From positions 248,001-312,000 of the forward strand of contig NZ_WOYF01000003.1 in the NCBI RefSeq assembly GCF_009800925.1: DNA of 64,000 nt, written 5' to 3'. Positions within the stretch are counted from its first letter, which is position 1; each line of letters begins with the position of its first letter. The DNA is from Budvicia diplopodorum (GTDB lineage Bacteria; Pseudomonadota; Gammaproteobacteria; Enterobacterales; Enterobacteriaceae). A model generated the notes under the pieces. That model ran no database searches. It saw only the letters and a list, made by a program, of their open reading frames with translations, and was not told where the DNA came from. This document shows, piece by piece, positions 16,279-25,348 of the stretch. The position numbers and the translations under genes are program-made.

Positions 16279-17568
16279 TTAGCTTTGAGCTGCCAGTTTA
16301 GGCGATTTGTTAGTCTCAGACGGATGTGTGTCTTTGATAACGGTCCACAGAACCACGGCACCGATCAGGTCGAGGAATCCTAGAATAATGAAGAACGGAC
16401 CATAGCCAATGGTAACAACTAAGGCGCCCATTAACAGGTTAAAGGATAGTTGGCCTGCCCATGCGGCTGAACCTGCTAAGCCAGTTACGGTAGCCACTTC
16501 ATTTTTCTTAAACAGATCGGAAGCCAGCGTGATAACCAGCGTTGACAGCATTTGGTGCGCAAAACCACCCAAGCTTATCAGTGCAATCGCAATGTAAGCA
16601 TTTTCAACGATGCTGACGAACCCGATAGCGGTCATTAACACCGCCGCGATAGTAAAGCCGATGCGACGTGAGTTAACGGTGGTGATATTACAACGCTTAA
16701 TCAAGAATGCGGTCAGGAAGCCACCCGCCACGCAGCCAAAGTCAGCGGCGAGGAACGGTAACCATGCAAACATGGCGATCTCTTTGATCGGCATATGCAT
16801 GACCTGAGTCAGGTATAACGGCATCCAGAAGCTGATAGTACCCCAAGCCGGATCGGCAAGAAAACGGGTGACAGCAATACCCCAGAAGTTGCGCTGAGCA
16901 AGGATCACACCCATTGCCGGCTTTTCGTTCACGGTAGACTGAAGGTGCTTTTCCTGTCCGTCAAAGATGTAGTTCTTTTCTTCTTCAGTAATGGAAGGGT
17001 GCTTTTCCGGTGAGTTATAGATCAAATACCAAATCACCGCGACCACTAAACCGATACCACCGGTAATAACGAAGGCAGCTTCCCAGTTAAAAGTCAGGAT
17101 AGCCCATACGACTAACGGCGGAGCCAACATGGCACCAATAGAAGTACCTACGTTAAACAGGCCACCGGCGATGCCGCGCTCGGAAGCAGGGAACCACTCA
17201 GCAGACGTTTTCATACCGGCCGGGATAACCGAAGCTTCGGTTAAACCCATTAATCCGCGTAAGAAAGCCAGACCCTGCCAGCTACCGACAAAGGCATGAG
17301 CCATGTTAACCAGTGACCATGCCACGGCAAAAATGAAGAAACCAACTTTCAGGCCAACCACGTCAAGAATATAGCCGCAGATAGGCTGTGCGATGGTATA
17401 GGCTAGTTGGAATGCGCTGATAATCCAGGAGTATTGTTGTTCAGTGATATGCAGTTCTGTAAATAGTGTTGGAGCTGCAACGCTGAGTGAACTTCTGGCC
17501 AAATAGTTAACGATGGTAACCAGGCAAACTAGCGATATGATCCACCAGCGAAGATTCTTTATCTTCAT
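16279..17568 (-). CDS. exuT: Hexuronate/proton symporter of the major facilitator superfamily
   Basis: The 429-residue inner-membrane transporter for glucuronate and galacturonate has twelve predicted helices. It matches E. coli ExuT across its length (SSEWFPA-like SAEWFPASERGIAGG, GTSIGAMLAPPLVVWAI, AWGTISFWMPLY). The longer frame from 17583 starts with TTG; the ATG at 17568 has a gagg ribosome site about 10 nt upstream, so I chose it. It is the last gene of the minus-strand operon after uxaC, ahead of a strong terminator. It supplies the substrates that UxaC, UxuB and UxuA degrade. Confidence 0.93.
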   Translation of the reverse strand: MKIKNLRWWIISLVCLVTIVNYLARSSLSVAAPTLFTELHITEQQYSWIISAFQLAYTIAQPICGYILDVVGLKVGFFIFAVAWSLVNMAHAFVGSWQGLAFLRGLMGLTEASVIPAGMKTSAEWFPASERGIAGGLFNVGTSIGAMLAPPLVVWAILTFNWEAAFVITGGIGLVVAVIWYLIYNSPEKHPSITEEEKNYIFDGQEKHLQSTVNEKPAMGVILAQRNFWGIAVTRFLADPAWGTISFWMPLYLTQVMHMPIKEIAMFAWLPFLAADFGCVAGGFLTAFLIKRCNITTVNSRRIGFTIAAVLMTAIGFVSIVENAYIAIALISLGGFAHQMLSTLVITLASDLFKKNEVATVTGLAGSAAWAGQLSFNLLMGALVVTIGYGPFFIILGFLDLIGAVVLWTVIKDTHPSETNKSPKLAAQS

Positions 17569-17668
17569 AAATAAAAACCTCAAGAATTCTTATGTCAATT
17601 TTAGTTTGCCAATTTTTTGACAAGCTACGTTTAGCTTTATATTTAACTGGCCGTCAGCGACGGCACTT

Positions 17669-19081
17669 CTATTTTTGGTTTGAAAAATAACGTGATGCAT
17701 TGCCGTAGCAGATATCCGCTACCATTTGTCCGACTAACTCAAAGTCATGCGGTAACTCGCCGTCGTCCATCCATTTACCAACCATATCGCACAGGATGCG
17801 ACGGAAATATTCATGGCGTGTGTAAGAGAGGAAGCTGCGTGAGTCTGTTAGCATGCCAACGAATTGACTGAGCAAACCCATTTGAGACAGTTGCATAAGC
17901 TGGCGTTGCATACCGTCTTTCTGATCGTTAAACCACCAGCCAGAACCGAACTGAACCTTACCGGCAATACCACCGCCCTGGAAGTTACCGCACATGGTTG
18001 CCAGCACTTCGTTATCACGCGGGTTCAGGCAGTAGAGAATGGTTTTTGGCAATTGATTATCAATATCCAGCGCGTTCAACAGCTGAGATAAGGCTTCAGC
18101 CACCGGACGATCGCCGATAGAGTCAAAGCCAACGTCTGCTCCCAGCAGCTTAAACATCCGCTGGTTGTTGTTGCGTAACGCACCTAAGTGTAATTGCATG
18201 ACCCAGCCGCGTTTTGCATATTCACGGCCTAACCATACCTGAACGGCAGTGCTGAATTGAGCAACTTCCAGCTCAGACAGCGGCTGTTGTGCCCGGCGCT
18301 TTTGTAAGATCAGGTCTAACTCTGCGGTAGCCGGAACCGCCGCGTAGCGAATCACTTCGATACCGTGGTCAGCGGCAACGCAGCCGTGCAGGGCAAAATG
18401 GTCGAGGCGCTTGGCCAAGGCGTTTAAAAAGTCGTTAAAGCCAGAGATTGAAACGTCGGCCGCTTTTTCCAGTAGGGGTAAATAGTCGGTGAACCCCAGC
18501 AGATCGATCTTAAATGCGCGGTCCGGTCTCCAGCTTGGGCGAACCTGAATATCGAAGCTGCTGTCTTTAGCAATAGTTTGATGGTGGACCAGCGAATCAA
18601 TAGGATCGTCGGTAGTGCCAACCATCTTAACGTTCATCTGCTTCATAATGCCGCGGGCAGAGAACTCAGGGGTTGCCAGCATTTCGTTAGCCTGATGCCA
18701 GATTTTTTCAGCATTTTTTGGACCAAATTGGATATTTTCGATGCCGAAAGGACGCTTCAATTCCAGATGCGTCCAGTGGTAAATCGGGTTTCCCAACGTT
18801 TTTGGTACCACGGAGGCCCAGGTTAAATATTTATCATAGGCACTGGCATCGCCGGTAATTAAACGCTCATCAATGCCAGCGGTACGCAGTACCCGCCATT
18901 TGTAATGGTCACCGGCCAGCCAAATTTCGGCCAGATTTTTAAACTGGCGGTTTTCAGCAACGTCCTGCGGCGGTAAATGGCAGTGATAGTCAAAAATCGG
19001 CTGCACAGCGGCATAGTCAAAATAGAGGCGTTCTGCGGCTGAAGTCGTTAGCAAAAAGCTATCATTCATAAATTCTTTCAT
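17669..19081 (-). CDS. uxaC: Uronate isomerase (glucuronate/galacturonate isomerase)
   Basis: The 470-residue cytoplasmic enzyme of the amidohydrolase-like fold has the same length as E. coli UxaC. It converts D-glucuronate to D-fructuronate and D-galacturonate to D-tagaturonate. Landmarks include the metal-site motif FDYHCHLPP near residue 30, [23 protein letters not shown] and [16 protein letters not shown] near the end. The ribosome site aaggag precedes the ATG. It lies 11 nt after uxuB and 100 nt before exuT. A short hairpin (17650-17664) between uxaC and exuT may tune the relative amounts. Confidence 0.96.
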   Translation of the reverse strand: MKEFMNDSFLLTTSAAERLYFDYAAVQPIFDYHCHLPPQDVAENRQFKNLAEIWLAGDHYKWRVLRTAGIDERLITGDASAYDKYLTWASVVPKTLGNPIYHWTHLELKRPFGIENIQFGPKNAEKIWHQANEMLATPEFSARGIMKQMNVKMVGTTDDPIDSLVHHQTIAKDSSFDIQVRPSWRPDRAFKIDLLGFTDYLPLLEKAADVSISGFNDFLNALAKRLDHFALHGCVAADHGIEVIRYAAVPATAELDLILQKRRAQQPLSELEVAQFSTAVQVWLGREYAKRGWVMQLHLGALRNNNQRMFKLLGADVGFDSIGDRPVAEALSQLLNALDIDNQLPKTILYCLNPRDNEVLATMCGNFQGGGIAGKVQFGSGWWFNDQKDGMQRQLMQLSQMGLLSQFVGMLTDSRSFLSYTRHEYFRRILCDMVGKWMDDGELPHDFELVGQMVADICYGNASRYFSNQK

Positions 19082-19092
19082 CAGAAAACTCC

Positions 19093-20553
19093 TTAGGCTT
19101 TCAAATTTTCAATGCTTTTTTGCGCACCGTTTTGCATTAAGAAGAGATAGCTCTCAGTAACCTTCTTAACAAAGCGCGGGTCGTTCGGTAGCTGCTCGCC
19201 AAATACCGACGTTAACCCTAGCAGGGCGTTAACCCGATCTACGCCATCCTGTGAATGGTTAACGATATCAGCCAGCGTACCCGCCATTGGATCGCGAATA
19301 TCAATTGGCTGCTGGCTATCGTCAACGCCGCCGATATAGCGCATCCAGCCTGCAACACCCAGTGCTAAACAGTCAAAATTGCCGTTGTTAGCTAAGTGCC
19401 AGCGGGAAGAGTCGAGCATCCGCTGTGGTAGTTTTTGCGTTCCATCCATGGCGATTTGCCAGGTGCGGTGCTTGAGTGACGGGTTACTGTAGCGCTCGAT
19501 CAGGCGATCGGCATAGGCGGCTAAATCTACGTTATCAACGCTTAGGGTTGGAGCCTGTTCTTTCAACATTAAATGATGGGCTGCCGCGCGGTAAGACGGG
19601 TCAACCATACAGTCATTGATGTGCTGATAACCCGCCAAATAACCTAAGTAAGCCAGAAACGAGTGGCTACCGTTAAGCATACGTAGCTTCATCTCTTCAT
19701 ACGGGAGAACGTCTTTTACTAGTTCAGCTCCGGCAAGTTCCCATTCAGGGCGGCCGGCAACAAAGTTATCTTCAACAACCCATTGGATAAATGGTTCACA
19801 GGCAATGCCTACCGGATCGCTAAAGCCCAGTGCGTTGTTGATTTCGGCCAGCGTTTCTTCCGTTGCTGCCGGTACAATTCGATCAACCATAGTGCTTGGG
19901 AAACTGACGTTTTGCTCGATCCATATGGCTAAATCTTTATCGCGAGCGTTTGCTAGGTCCAGAACCGCCTGTTTTACGATATGACCGTTTTCTGGAATAT
20001 TATCGCAGGAAAGAACGGTGAACGGCGCTAAGCCCCGAGCTCTGCGGCGGTATAATGCTTCAACGATGGTTCCGGCGGCCGTTGATGGCGCAGTCGGATT
20101 AGCTAGATCGGCTTTAATGGCTGAATTGTTCAGGTCTAGACCAGCACCGCCGGGCAGAACGCAATAGCCTTTTTCGGTAATGGTTAATGACACAATCGCC
20201 ACCTGCGGCTCGGCCATTTTTTCCAGAACGGCGTCAATGCCGTCTTTTGCCGGATGTAATGACTCTTTCACTGAGCCGATAACCAGACATTTGTTGCTTT
20301 CAGCCCCTTTTTCCAGCACGGAGTAGAGGTGGTCCTGTTGACGTAGCGATTCAATTAGCGCTTCTCCGCCAATCAGATTAACTTCGCAAATTCCCCAATC
20401 GCCTTGAGTTTTATTTAAAACGCGATCGGTCAATAATGCCTGATGTGCGCGGTGGAATGCACCAAATCCTAAGTGGACAATGCGGGTTTGCAGTTTCTTG
20501 CGATCGTATTGCGGTGACAGAACTGCCTGCGGTAATGAGCTTTTTCCTAACAT
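19093..20553 (-). CDS. uxuB: Fructuronate reductase (mannitol dehydrogenase family)
   Basis: The enzyme reduces D-fructuronate to D-mannonate with NADH, the step after UxaC and before UxuA. The N-terminal Rossmann region has [15 protein letters not shown]. The catalytic core of the family is seen in the [11 protein letters not shown] lysine/asparagine/histidine region. I start it at the ATG at 20553, which has a strong ribosome site (aaggggg) and gives 486 residues, as in E. coli UxuB; the ATG 36 nt upstream lacks one. Tagaturonate reductase (UxaB) is the main alternative, but the match is better to UxuB and uxuA is next door. Confidence 0.9.
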   Translation of the reverse strand: MLGKSSLPQAVLSPQYDRKKLQTRIVHLGFGAFHRAHQALLTDRVLNKTQGDWGICEVNLIGGEALIESLRQQDHLYSVLEKGAESNKCLVIGSVKESLHPAKDGIDAVLEKMAEPQVAIVSLTITEKGYCVLPGGAGLDLNNSAIKADLANPTAPSTAAGTIVEALYRRRARGLAPFTVLSCDNIPENGHIVKQAVLDLANARDKDLAIWIEQNVSFPSTMVDRIVPAATEETLAEINNALGFSDPVGIACEPFIQWVVEDNFVAGRPEWELAGAELVKDVLPYEEMKLRMLNGSHSFLAYLGYLAGYQHINDCMVDPSYRAAAHHLMLKEQAPTLSVDNVDLAAYADRLIERYSNPSLKHRTWQIAMDGTQKLPQRMLDSSRWHLANNGNFDCLALGVAGWMRYIGGVDDSQQPIDIRDPMAGTLADIVNHSQDGVDRVNALLGLTSVFGEQLPNDPRFVKKVTESYLFLMQNGAQKSIENLKA

Positions 20554-20816
20554 TTGGGATATCCCCCTTAGATTTTTTGATGCGGTCATACCAAAACAAA
20601 AATGTATTTTACTTATTATTCATGATGATAAATATTCCACCACAATAATTGATCTCAGCACTCTCACTTTAGATGCGGGAACTTATCATAGTTGTCAGAC
20701 CAATTAAGGGATCTAATTCACATAAATTAAATAATAAGGATTAAAGCGCATTTTTATGTCGATTCTATTGGGGTTTTTTAGCATTTATTTATTTAATTCA
20801 CTGAAAATACTGTTTA

Positions 20817-20872
20817 TTTATATTTTTAAATAATTGGTTGACCAATATTGACGCGATAGGCTATGTTATATT
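20817..20872. promoter_or_regulatory. Divergent promoters sharing one UxuR/ExuR-type operator
   Basis: The palindrome attggt-tg-accaat (20833-20846) fits the UxuR/ExuR box. On the minus strand, TTGGTC (20845-20840), a 17-nt spacer and TATAAA (20822-20817) form a good promoter for uxuB-uxaC-exuT. On the plus strand, TTGACC (20838-20843), an 18-nt spacer and TATGTT (20862-20867) form one for the regulator and uxuA. The operator covers both -35 boxes. A second partial site (ttggtatggtat) starts at 20883. The rest of 20554-20946 is AT-rich leader. Confidence 0.75.
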
Positions 20873-20946
20873 CATCATGTGGTTGGTATGGTATTTTACA
20901 CAGTAGAAGAGATAGCCGTATTTGCAACCCTAGAAGGATTTAGATT

Positions 20947-21693
20947 ATGTTTAGTGCTAAGCGCCTTTATCAAGAACTCGGTATAAAACTCAAAGAGTTA
21001 CTGAGTTCCGGGCGTTATCCTGTTGGCTCTCGTCTGCCGCCAGAGAGAGATATTGCTGAACAGTTTGGAGTCAGTCGGGCGGTCGTACGCGAAGCGTTGA
21101 TCATGCTGGAGCTAGAAAACCTGATTGATGTGCGTAAAGGCTCGGGTGTTTACGTTATTAATACCATTAACGACGATAAGGCCGCTTTTAAAGCCACGGA
21201 TGACGATATCGGTCCTTTTGAATTACTTCAGGCCCGACAGTTACTTGAGAGTAACATTGCCGCTTTTGCCGCAACTCAGCTGATTAAATCCGATATTGCC
21301 GACATGATGGACGCGCTGGAACTTGAGCGGGTAGCGTTGGAAAGTGGCCGGACCGATTACGACGACGACGAACTTTTTCACATGTTGATAGCACGAGCAA
21401 CGCAAAATTCGGTTCTAGAGAGCATGGTTCACGATCTGTGGGTCCGTCGGCAAAATAGCCCGATGTGGCAAAAGCTACATACTCATATTGTCGATCAAAG
21501 CTATCGGCATAAGTGGCTCGAAGACCACCGGAAGATCCTGTTGTCGTTACAACATCGGGACCCGGAGGGCGCTAAACGTGCTATGTGGCAGCATTTAGAA
21601 AATGTGAAATTGACGCTGTTGGAATTATCTAACAGCGATGATCTTGGGTTTGACGGTTATCTTTTTGATTCTGTTCCGGTTACTAAGTCGTAA
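20947..21693 (+). CDS. GntR-family hexuronate regulator (UxuR/ExuR type)
   Basis: The 248-residue transcription factor has an N-terminal winged helix (PVGSRLPPERDIAEQFGVSRAVVREALIMLE) and a C-terminal FadR/FCD all-helical ligand domain (GPFELLQARQLLESNIAAFAA ... MWQHLENVK). It resembles both UxuR and ExuR of E. coli. The tail DGYLFDSVP and the adjacent uxuA favour UxuR, but the gene also neighbours exuT and uxaC, which are ExuR targets in E. coli, so one regulator may serve both. It likely represses in the absence of fructuronate/glucuronate and autoregulates through the shared operator upstream. Confidence 0.87.
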   Translation: MFSAKRLYQELGIKLKELLSSGRYPVGSRLPPERDIAEQFGVSRAVVREALIMLELENLIDVRKGSGVYVINTINDDKAAFKATDDDIGPFELLQARQLLESNIAAFAATQLIKSDIADMMDALELERVALESGRTDYDDDELFHMLIARATQNSVLESMVHDLWVRRQNSPMWQKLHTHIVDQSYRHKWLEDHRKILLSLQHRDPEGAKRAMWQHLENVKLTLLELSNSDDLGFDGYLFDSVPVTKS

Positions 21694-21808
21694 TGACGGC
21701 TTTGCCTGAATATCAGAGTTGATCGAACAACGGTTTGCCGGGTTAACGCCTGATAGCCTTGTGAGTAGCCGTTTGAGATGTAATTCTAATAGAAAAGGTG
21801 AATAAATC

Positions 21809-22999
21809 ATGGAACAAACGTGGCGTTGGTATGGCCCTAACGATCCAGTATCTCTTGATGATATCCGTCAGGCTGGTGCTACTGGCGTAGTTACCGCATT
21901 ACACCATATTCCTAACGGTGAAGTCTGGACGGTTGAAGAAATTCAAAAGCGCAAAGCCGTGCTGGAAGCCAAGGGGCTGACATGGTCGGTTGTTGAAAGT
22001 ATTCCCGTTCATGAAGAAATCAAAACCCAGTCTGGAAACTACAAGCAGCATATCGCAAACTATCAGCAGTCTATTCGCAACCTGGCTGCCTGCGGTATTG
22101 ATACCGTGTGCTATAACTTTATGCCAGTTTTGGATTGGACTCGTACCGATCTTGAGTATGAATTACCAGACGGCTCTAAAGCGTTACGTTTTGATCAAAT
22201 TGCCTTCGCCGCTTTTGAATTACATATTCTTAAACGCGCCGGTGCGCAAGCGGATTATTCTCCTGAAGAAGTGAAGCAGGCTAAAGCCTACTTTGACGCC
22301 ATGTCTCAGGCCGATATCGATAAGCTTACGGGCAATATTATTGCCGGTTTACCGGGTGCTGAAGAGGGTTATACCTTAGATCAGTTCCGCGCTCACTTGG
22401 CAACCTACGACGGTATTGATAAGGCTAAACTGCGCGAGCATATGGGCTATTTCCTTAAGCAAATCGTACCGGTTGCTGAAGCTGCTGGCCTGAAGCTGGC
22501 GGTTCACCCTGACGATCCACCGCGTCCAATTCTGGGCCTGCCGCGTATCGTTTCTACCATTGAAGATATGCAGTGGCTGAAAGATACCGTTGACAGCATC
22601 AGTAACGGTTTCACTATGTGCACCGGCTCTTACGGCGTGCGCGGCGATAACGATTTAGTTAAGATGATCGAAACCTTTGGCGATCGTATCCACTTTACTC
22701 ATCTACGTTCAACCTGCCGGGAAGAGAATCCAAAAACTTTCCATGAAGGCGCGCACTTACAGGGCGATGTAGATATGTATTCCGTGGTGAAAGCGATTCT
22801 GACCGAAGAAGATCGCCGCCAGAAAGCCGGAAACTTCCGCGCTATTCCTATGCGTCCTGACCACGGTCACCAGATGCTGGACGATCTGAAGAAGAAAACC
22901 AATCCGGGTTATTCTGCTATCGGCCGTCTGAAAGGTTTGGCAGAGGTTCGCGGCGTTGAGCTGGCAATTAAGCGCGCGTTCTTTAGCGATAAAAAATAG
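21809..22999 (+). CDS. uxuA: Mannonate dehydratase
   Basis: The 396-residue cytoplasmic TIM-barrel enzyme (E. coli 394) dehydrates D-mannonate to 2-keto-3-deoxy-D-gluconate. Landmarks are [14 protein letters not shown], the metal-binding [23 protein letters not shown] and [10 protein letters not shown] near the C-terminus. It lies 115 nt after the regulator gene with a ribosome site aaaggtg, and a strong terminator closes the unit. The downstream kinase and aldolase for the product are not in the window. Confidence 0.96.
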   Translation: MEQTWRWYGPNDPVSLDDIRQAGATGVVTALHHIPNGEVWTVEEIQKRKAVLEAKGLTWSVVESIPVHEEIKTQSGNYKQHIANYQQSIRNLAACGIDTVCYNFMPVLDWTRTDLEYELPDGSKALRFDQIAFAAFELHILKRAGAQADYSPEEVKQAKAYFDAMSQADIDKLTGNIIAGLPGAEEGYTLDQFRAHLATYDGIDKAKLREHMGYFLKQIVPVAEAAGLKLAVHPDDPPRPILGLPRIVSTIEDMQWLKDTVDSISNGFTMCTGSYGVRGDNDLVKMIETFGDRIHFTHLRSTCREENPKTFHEGAHLQGDVDMYSVVKAILTEEDRRQKAGNFRAIPMRPDHGHQMLDDLKKKTNPGYSAIGRLKGLAEVRGVELAIKRAFFSDKK

Positions 23000-23040
23000 T
23001 CATTGATGTAGCGTTCTGAACGCTCAGCAAGTGATTAAAA

Positions 23041-23073
23041 GCCCCGGAGAACGTAAGTTCTTCGGGGCTTTTT
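23041..23073 (+). terminator. Strong rho-independent terminator after uxuA
   Basis: A 12-bp stem (23041-23052 with 23057-23068, one G-U) has a gtaa loop and is followed by five T residues. It separates the hexuronate locus from the ferrosome-like cluster. Confidence 0.93.
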
Positions 23074-23142
23074 AATTGATGGGCGTCACTGGGCCTATCC
23101 AAGAATAGCCCCGTTCATTGCTAAACCAATGGGGCATCATTA

Positions 23143-23508
23143 TTATCGGGCAAATGCGGCTACGGCACTAACCAGCGGACCGCCAAGGGTGCGTTTTAAG
23201 GTTGTCAGCGCAATGCCTTTAAGCAGGGTTTTAGCCCCCTGACGTACCGCATTATTAATGAAATCATGCTCTTCACTCTGTTCCATCCAGCCGTAGCTGT
23301 TTACGGTTTCTAACAGCGCTCCTGCCGTAATCACTTTGCTGTCAAAGCGGATAGCAACCGAACCGGCATAACGACGATACTGAATCTCTTTAATACCCGG
23401 AATGCGTTCAAGCTTTTCGATCAATGCCGTCACTTCGGCATGATGATGCTGAATGTATTCTGAACGGATACGGATGCGATTTTGGGTCTGATGAACATAG
23501 GGAGCCAT
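23143..23508 (-). CDS. Ferrosome-cluster HMA-like protein, divergent member
   Basis: The 121-residue protein has a ferredoxin-like (HMA-type) domain in residues about 8-75 without the usual CxxC metal motif. Its first strand has HQTQNRIRIR, the same H-x4-R-x-R-x-R pattern seen in the P-type ATPase and the other HMA-like protein of this cluster. The C-terminal part from about 90 is hydrophobic (LLKGIALTTL...LVSAVAAF) and could embed in a membrane. It is transcribed away from the other five genes. A Fur-like hexamer array sits just upstream. Role: part of the putative iron-storage system, by context and motif. Confidence 0.75.
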   Translation of the reverse strand: MAPYVHQTQNRIRIRSEYIQHHHAEVTALIEKLERIPGIKEIQYRRYAGSVAIRFDSKVITAGALLETVNSYGWMEQSEEHDFINNAVRQGAKTLLKGIALTTLKRTLGGPLVSAVAAFAR

Positions 23509-23524
23509 GGGTGTACACCTGAAT

Positions 23525-23550
23525 GGTAATGATAACGAGAATAATTTATA
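23525..23550 (-). promoter_or_regulatory. Fur-like hexamer array over a divergent promoter
   Basis: Three head-to-tail hexamers ggtaat, gataac, gagaat (23525-23542) match the GATAAT repeat model of Fur sites. A 19-bp window there agrees with the Fur consensus at about 13 positions. The array lies 17 bp before the minus-strand start codon and directly beside a -10-like TATAAA (minus strand, 23550-23545), a position suited to repression by iron-loaded Fur. A weaker pair gataac-cataac at 23706-23717 lies before the plus-strand genes. Confidence 0.55.
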
Positions 23551-23777
23551 TTAAGCTTTGTGGTCTGTCCAGTATCCTAAATGAGCAATTTGTGCGAAAG
23601 AAGGAGGGTGAGAATTAGGCTAAGGACAAGGTTTTGTGGTTTAAATGTGACTGACTACAAAATGTGATGCGTTTAGCTGTTTAAAATCATCGGGTAGCGT
23701 CATATGATAACCATAACAAAAATTTAACGCCTTCTTGCCGCAGACGCAGGATGAATGCATCACATTTAGGACACCGA

Positions 23778-24110
23778 ATGAAATCCGATGGCTTCAGTGG
23801 ATTAATCACGCTACGTCGTTTTGTTGAAATTGCACACCACATACCCGGCCGTTTAAGGCTACGCTTTACTAATCGTCTGGTTGCCGGGCTCAGTCAGGGC
23901 AAACTGTCTTCTCTTGAAGCGTTATGTGGTAACGATAGCTGTTTGAAAAGCTATACGGTAAATTCTGCAACGGGTAGCCTGATACTGGAATATGACGCAC
24001 GACGGTTATCTCCGGCTTTGTTAGACCAGCTGTTTGGCTCCGATGACAACCTTGCACAGCAGGCTTTAACCGCCATTTTGCCAATTATTTCTCCGTCAGA
24101 TAGCCAATAA
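23778..24110 (+). CDS. Ferrosome-cluster HMA-like protein
   Basis: The protein of about 110 residues has a small HMA-like domain beginning HHIPGRLRLRF, which carries the same arginine motif as the ATPase at 25349. The CxxC motif is absent; cysteines at CGNDSC are spaced differently. I start at the ATG at 23778, which has an aggac ribosome site; the ATG at 23751 has its Shine-Dalgarno bases too close. It is the first gene of the five-gene plus-strand run, 13 nt before the next. It may deliver or bind iron for the ATPase, or help shape the granule; neither is shown here. Confidence 0.75.
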   Translation: MKSDGFSGLITLRRFVEIAHHIPGRLRLRFTNRLVAGLSQGKLSSLEALCGNDSCLKSYTVNSATGSLILEYDARRLSPALLDQLFGSDDNLAQQALTAILPIISPSDSQ

Positions 24111-24123
24111 CGAGGAACTGAAC

Positions 24124-24741
24124 ATGAGCAGCGATAAGAGTAATAACGATCGGGAAAACCCTGCCTTTCAAGGCATGCCGCCATACGGCCCTTACGGTTA
24201 TCCCACGCCTCAGCAAATGCAACAGATGCAACAACAGATGCTGCAAATGCAACAACAGCCAATGATGTGGCCTCCTTATCCTCCGATGTGGAACCCGATG
24301 TACGGCCAACCGCCGATGCCTCAACAGCCTCAGGCCCAGCAGCCAATGCCGCAGGGTTTTGACTGGAGCGGGCAGGCTCAGGGCATGGTTGAAGGCATGA
24401 TGGGCGAACAGGCAGGCCTGTTTAAAAATATCATCAGTACTATCGGCGTTGATGATAAAGAGTTCTGGAAAGGGGCGATGATTGGTGCCGCCGCGGCGCT
24501 GATTTTGGGTAATGAAAGCGTACGCAACACGCTGTTGCAAACTTTTGCTAATGCGGGCGATCTGCTAAAAACGGGCAGTTCAAAGGTGAAAGGCGCAGCA
24601 GAGTCAGATACCAGTAGCGTTGAAGAAACGGTGACGGCCACCAGCGCCATTTTCCGCGATACCGTTCAGGCTGGCAACGAAGGTTTTTCGGGCTCGGTAG
24701 AGGGCCATCGCCAGCCGGGAGAAGATAAAGATGAGCAATAA
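24124..24741 (+). CDS. Ferrosome-cluster Gln/Met/Pro-rich membrane-associated protein
   Basis: The 205-residue protein starts with a low-complexity segment (about residues 18-80) of prolines, glutamines and many methionines (repeats such as QQMQQM and QPPMPQQP). A short amphipathic part follows, then one glycine/alanine-rich membrane helix (WKGAMIGAAAALILGN, near residue 120) and a charged tail. The helix resembles that of the protein encoded at 25029 (GIVAGAAIAYLLTN). The end overlaps the next gene by 11 nt, so translation is coupled. I know no enzymatic domain for it. A scaffold or metal-binding coat is plausible from the composition and context. Confidence 0.72.
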   Translation: MSSDKSNNDRENPAFQGMPPYGPYGYPTPQQMQQMQQQMLQMQQQPMMWPPYPPMWNPMYGQPPMPQQPQAQQPMPQGFDWSGQAQGMVEGMMGEQAGLFKNIISTIGVDDKEFWKGAMIGAAAALILGNESVRNTLLQTFANAGDLLKTGSSKVKGAAESDTSSVEETVTATSAIFRDTVQAGNEGFSGSVEGHRQPGEDKDEQ

Positions 24742-25045
24742 TAGCGATCGCTTAAACCCTGCCAGCAGGGCGCTGATTGCCGGTGCTTTAGTCGGCGCAA
24801 CGGCGTCTGGCGTGGAGCAATGGCGCCGTTACCAAAGCGGTGAACAAACGCTGAATCAGGCGACCAGTAAAGTATTAATCGATGCGACCAAGGCCGGTTT
24901 GATCAGCGGCGCTGCTATGTCCGTCGCTAATGCCACTGCCGGTCGCCCGGTATTAACGTTATTAGCGGTACTGAGCGCTGGCGCTGCCGGTTTGTATCTA
25001 TTGGATGCGATGAAGAAAGGAGAGTCAGATGAAACAGCCGAATAA
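24731..25045 (+). CDS. Ferrosome-cluster small glycine-rich membrane protein
   Basis: The 104-residue protein has two or three short hydrophobic, glycine/alanine-rich segments (ALIAGALVGATASG, LISGAAMSVANATAG, LLAVLSAGAAGLYLL) of glycine-zipper type. Such segments pack tightly in membranes and are common in proteins of magnetosome and ferrosome membranes. It overlaps both neighbours (11 nt before, 17 nt after), a strong sign of one transcript and stoichiometric translation. No catalytic residues are visible. Confidence 0.72.
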   Translation: MSNNSDRLNPASRALIAGALVGATASGVEQWRRYQSGEQTLNQATSKVLIDATKAGLISGAAMSVANATAGRPVLTLLAVLSAGAAGLYLLDAMKKGESDETAE

Positions 25046-25340
25046 TCCTTATTACTACAACCCATACTATTCGCCTTACGCACCTTATCCGGTCGATCAA
25101 TCAACGCTTCAGCCAGCGTATCGTGCCGATAACGGCCGGGCGCACTTAATTACCGGTATCGTTGCCGGTGCTGCGATTGCCTATCTTCTGACTAACCGGA
25201 ACGTACAGCAAAGCATCAGCTCTACGGCCAATAAAGCCTGGGGTGCGGTGCGCGGTGAAGTTGAAGAGCTAAAAGAGCGTTTAGCCGACGTGCAGGCGGA
25301 GCTGGATTACTACCGCGAAAAAGATCAAGACAGCGAGTAA
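25029..25340 (+). CDS. Ferrosome-cluster small membrane protein, YtxH-like
   Basis: The 103-residue protein has three parts: a Tyr/Pro/Asn-rich start (NPYYYNPYYSPYAPYP), one glycine/alanine membrane helix (LITGIVAGAAIAYLL, about residues 41-55) and a charged coiled-coil tail (EVEELKERLADVQAELDYYREK). The layout resembles YtxH-type proteins. The ATG lies inside the end of the preceding gene and the stop is 8 nt before the ATPase gene. The tail could mediate assembly or link the ATPase to the other membrane proteins. Confidence 0.72.
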   Translation: MKQPNNPYYYNPYYSPYAPYPVDQSTLQPAYRADNGRAHLITGIVAGAAIAYLLTNRNVQQSISSTANKAWGAVRGEVEELKERLADVQAELDYYREKDQDSE

Positions 25341-25348
25341 CCGCGTTA

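Noticed and set aside
20554-20589. Upstream ATG for uxuB at 20589
   Set aside because: It lacks a ribosome site; the ATG at 20553 has aaggggg upstream and gives the length of the E. coli enzyme.
24085-24540. Minus-strand His/Leu-rich frame opposite the Gln/Met-rich protein gene
   Set aside because: Its composition is the mirror of the low-complexity coding strand, and the sense frame is in a tight operon with good ribosome sites.
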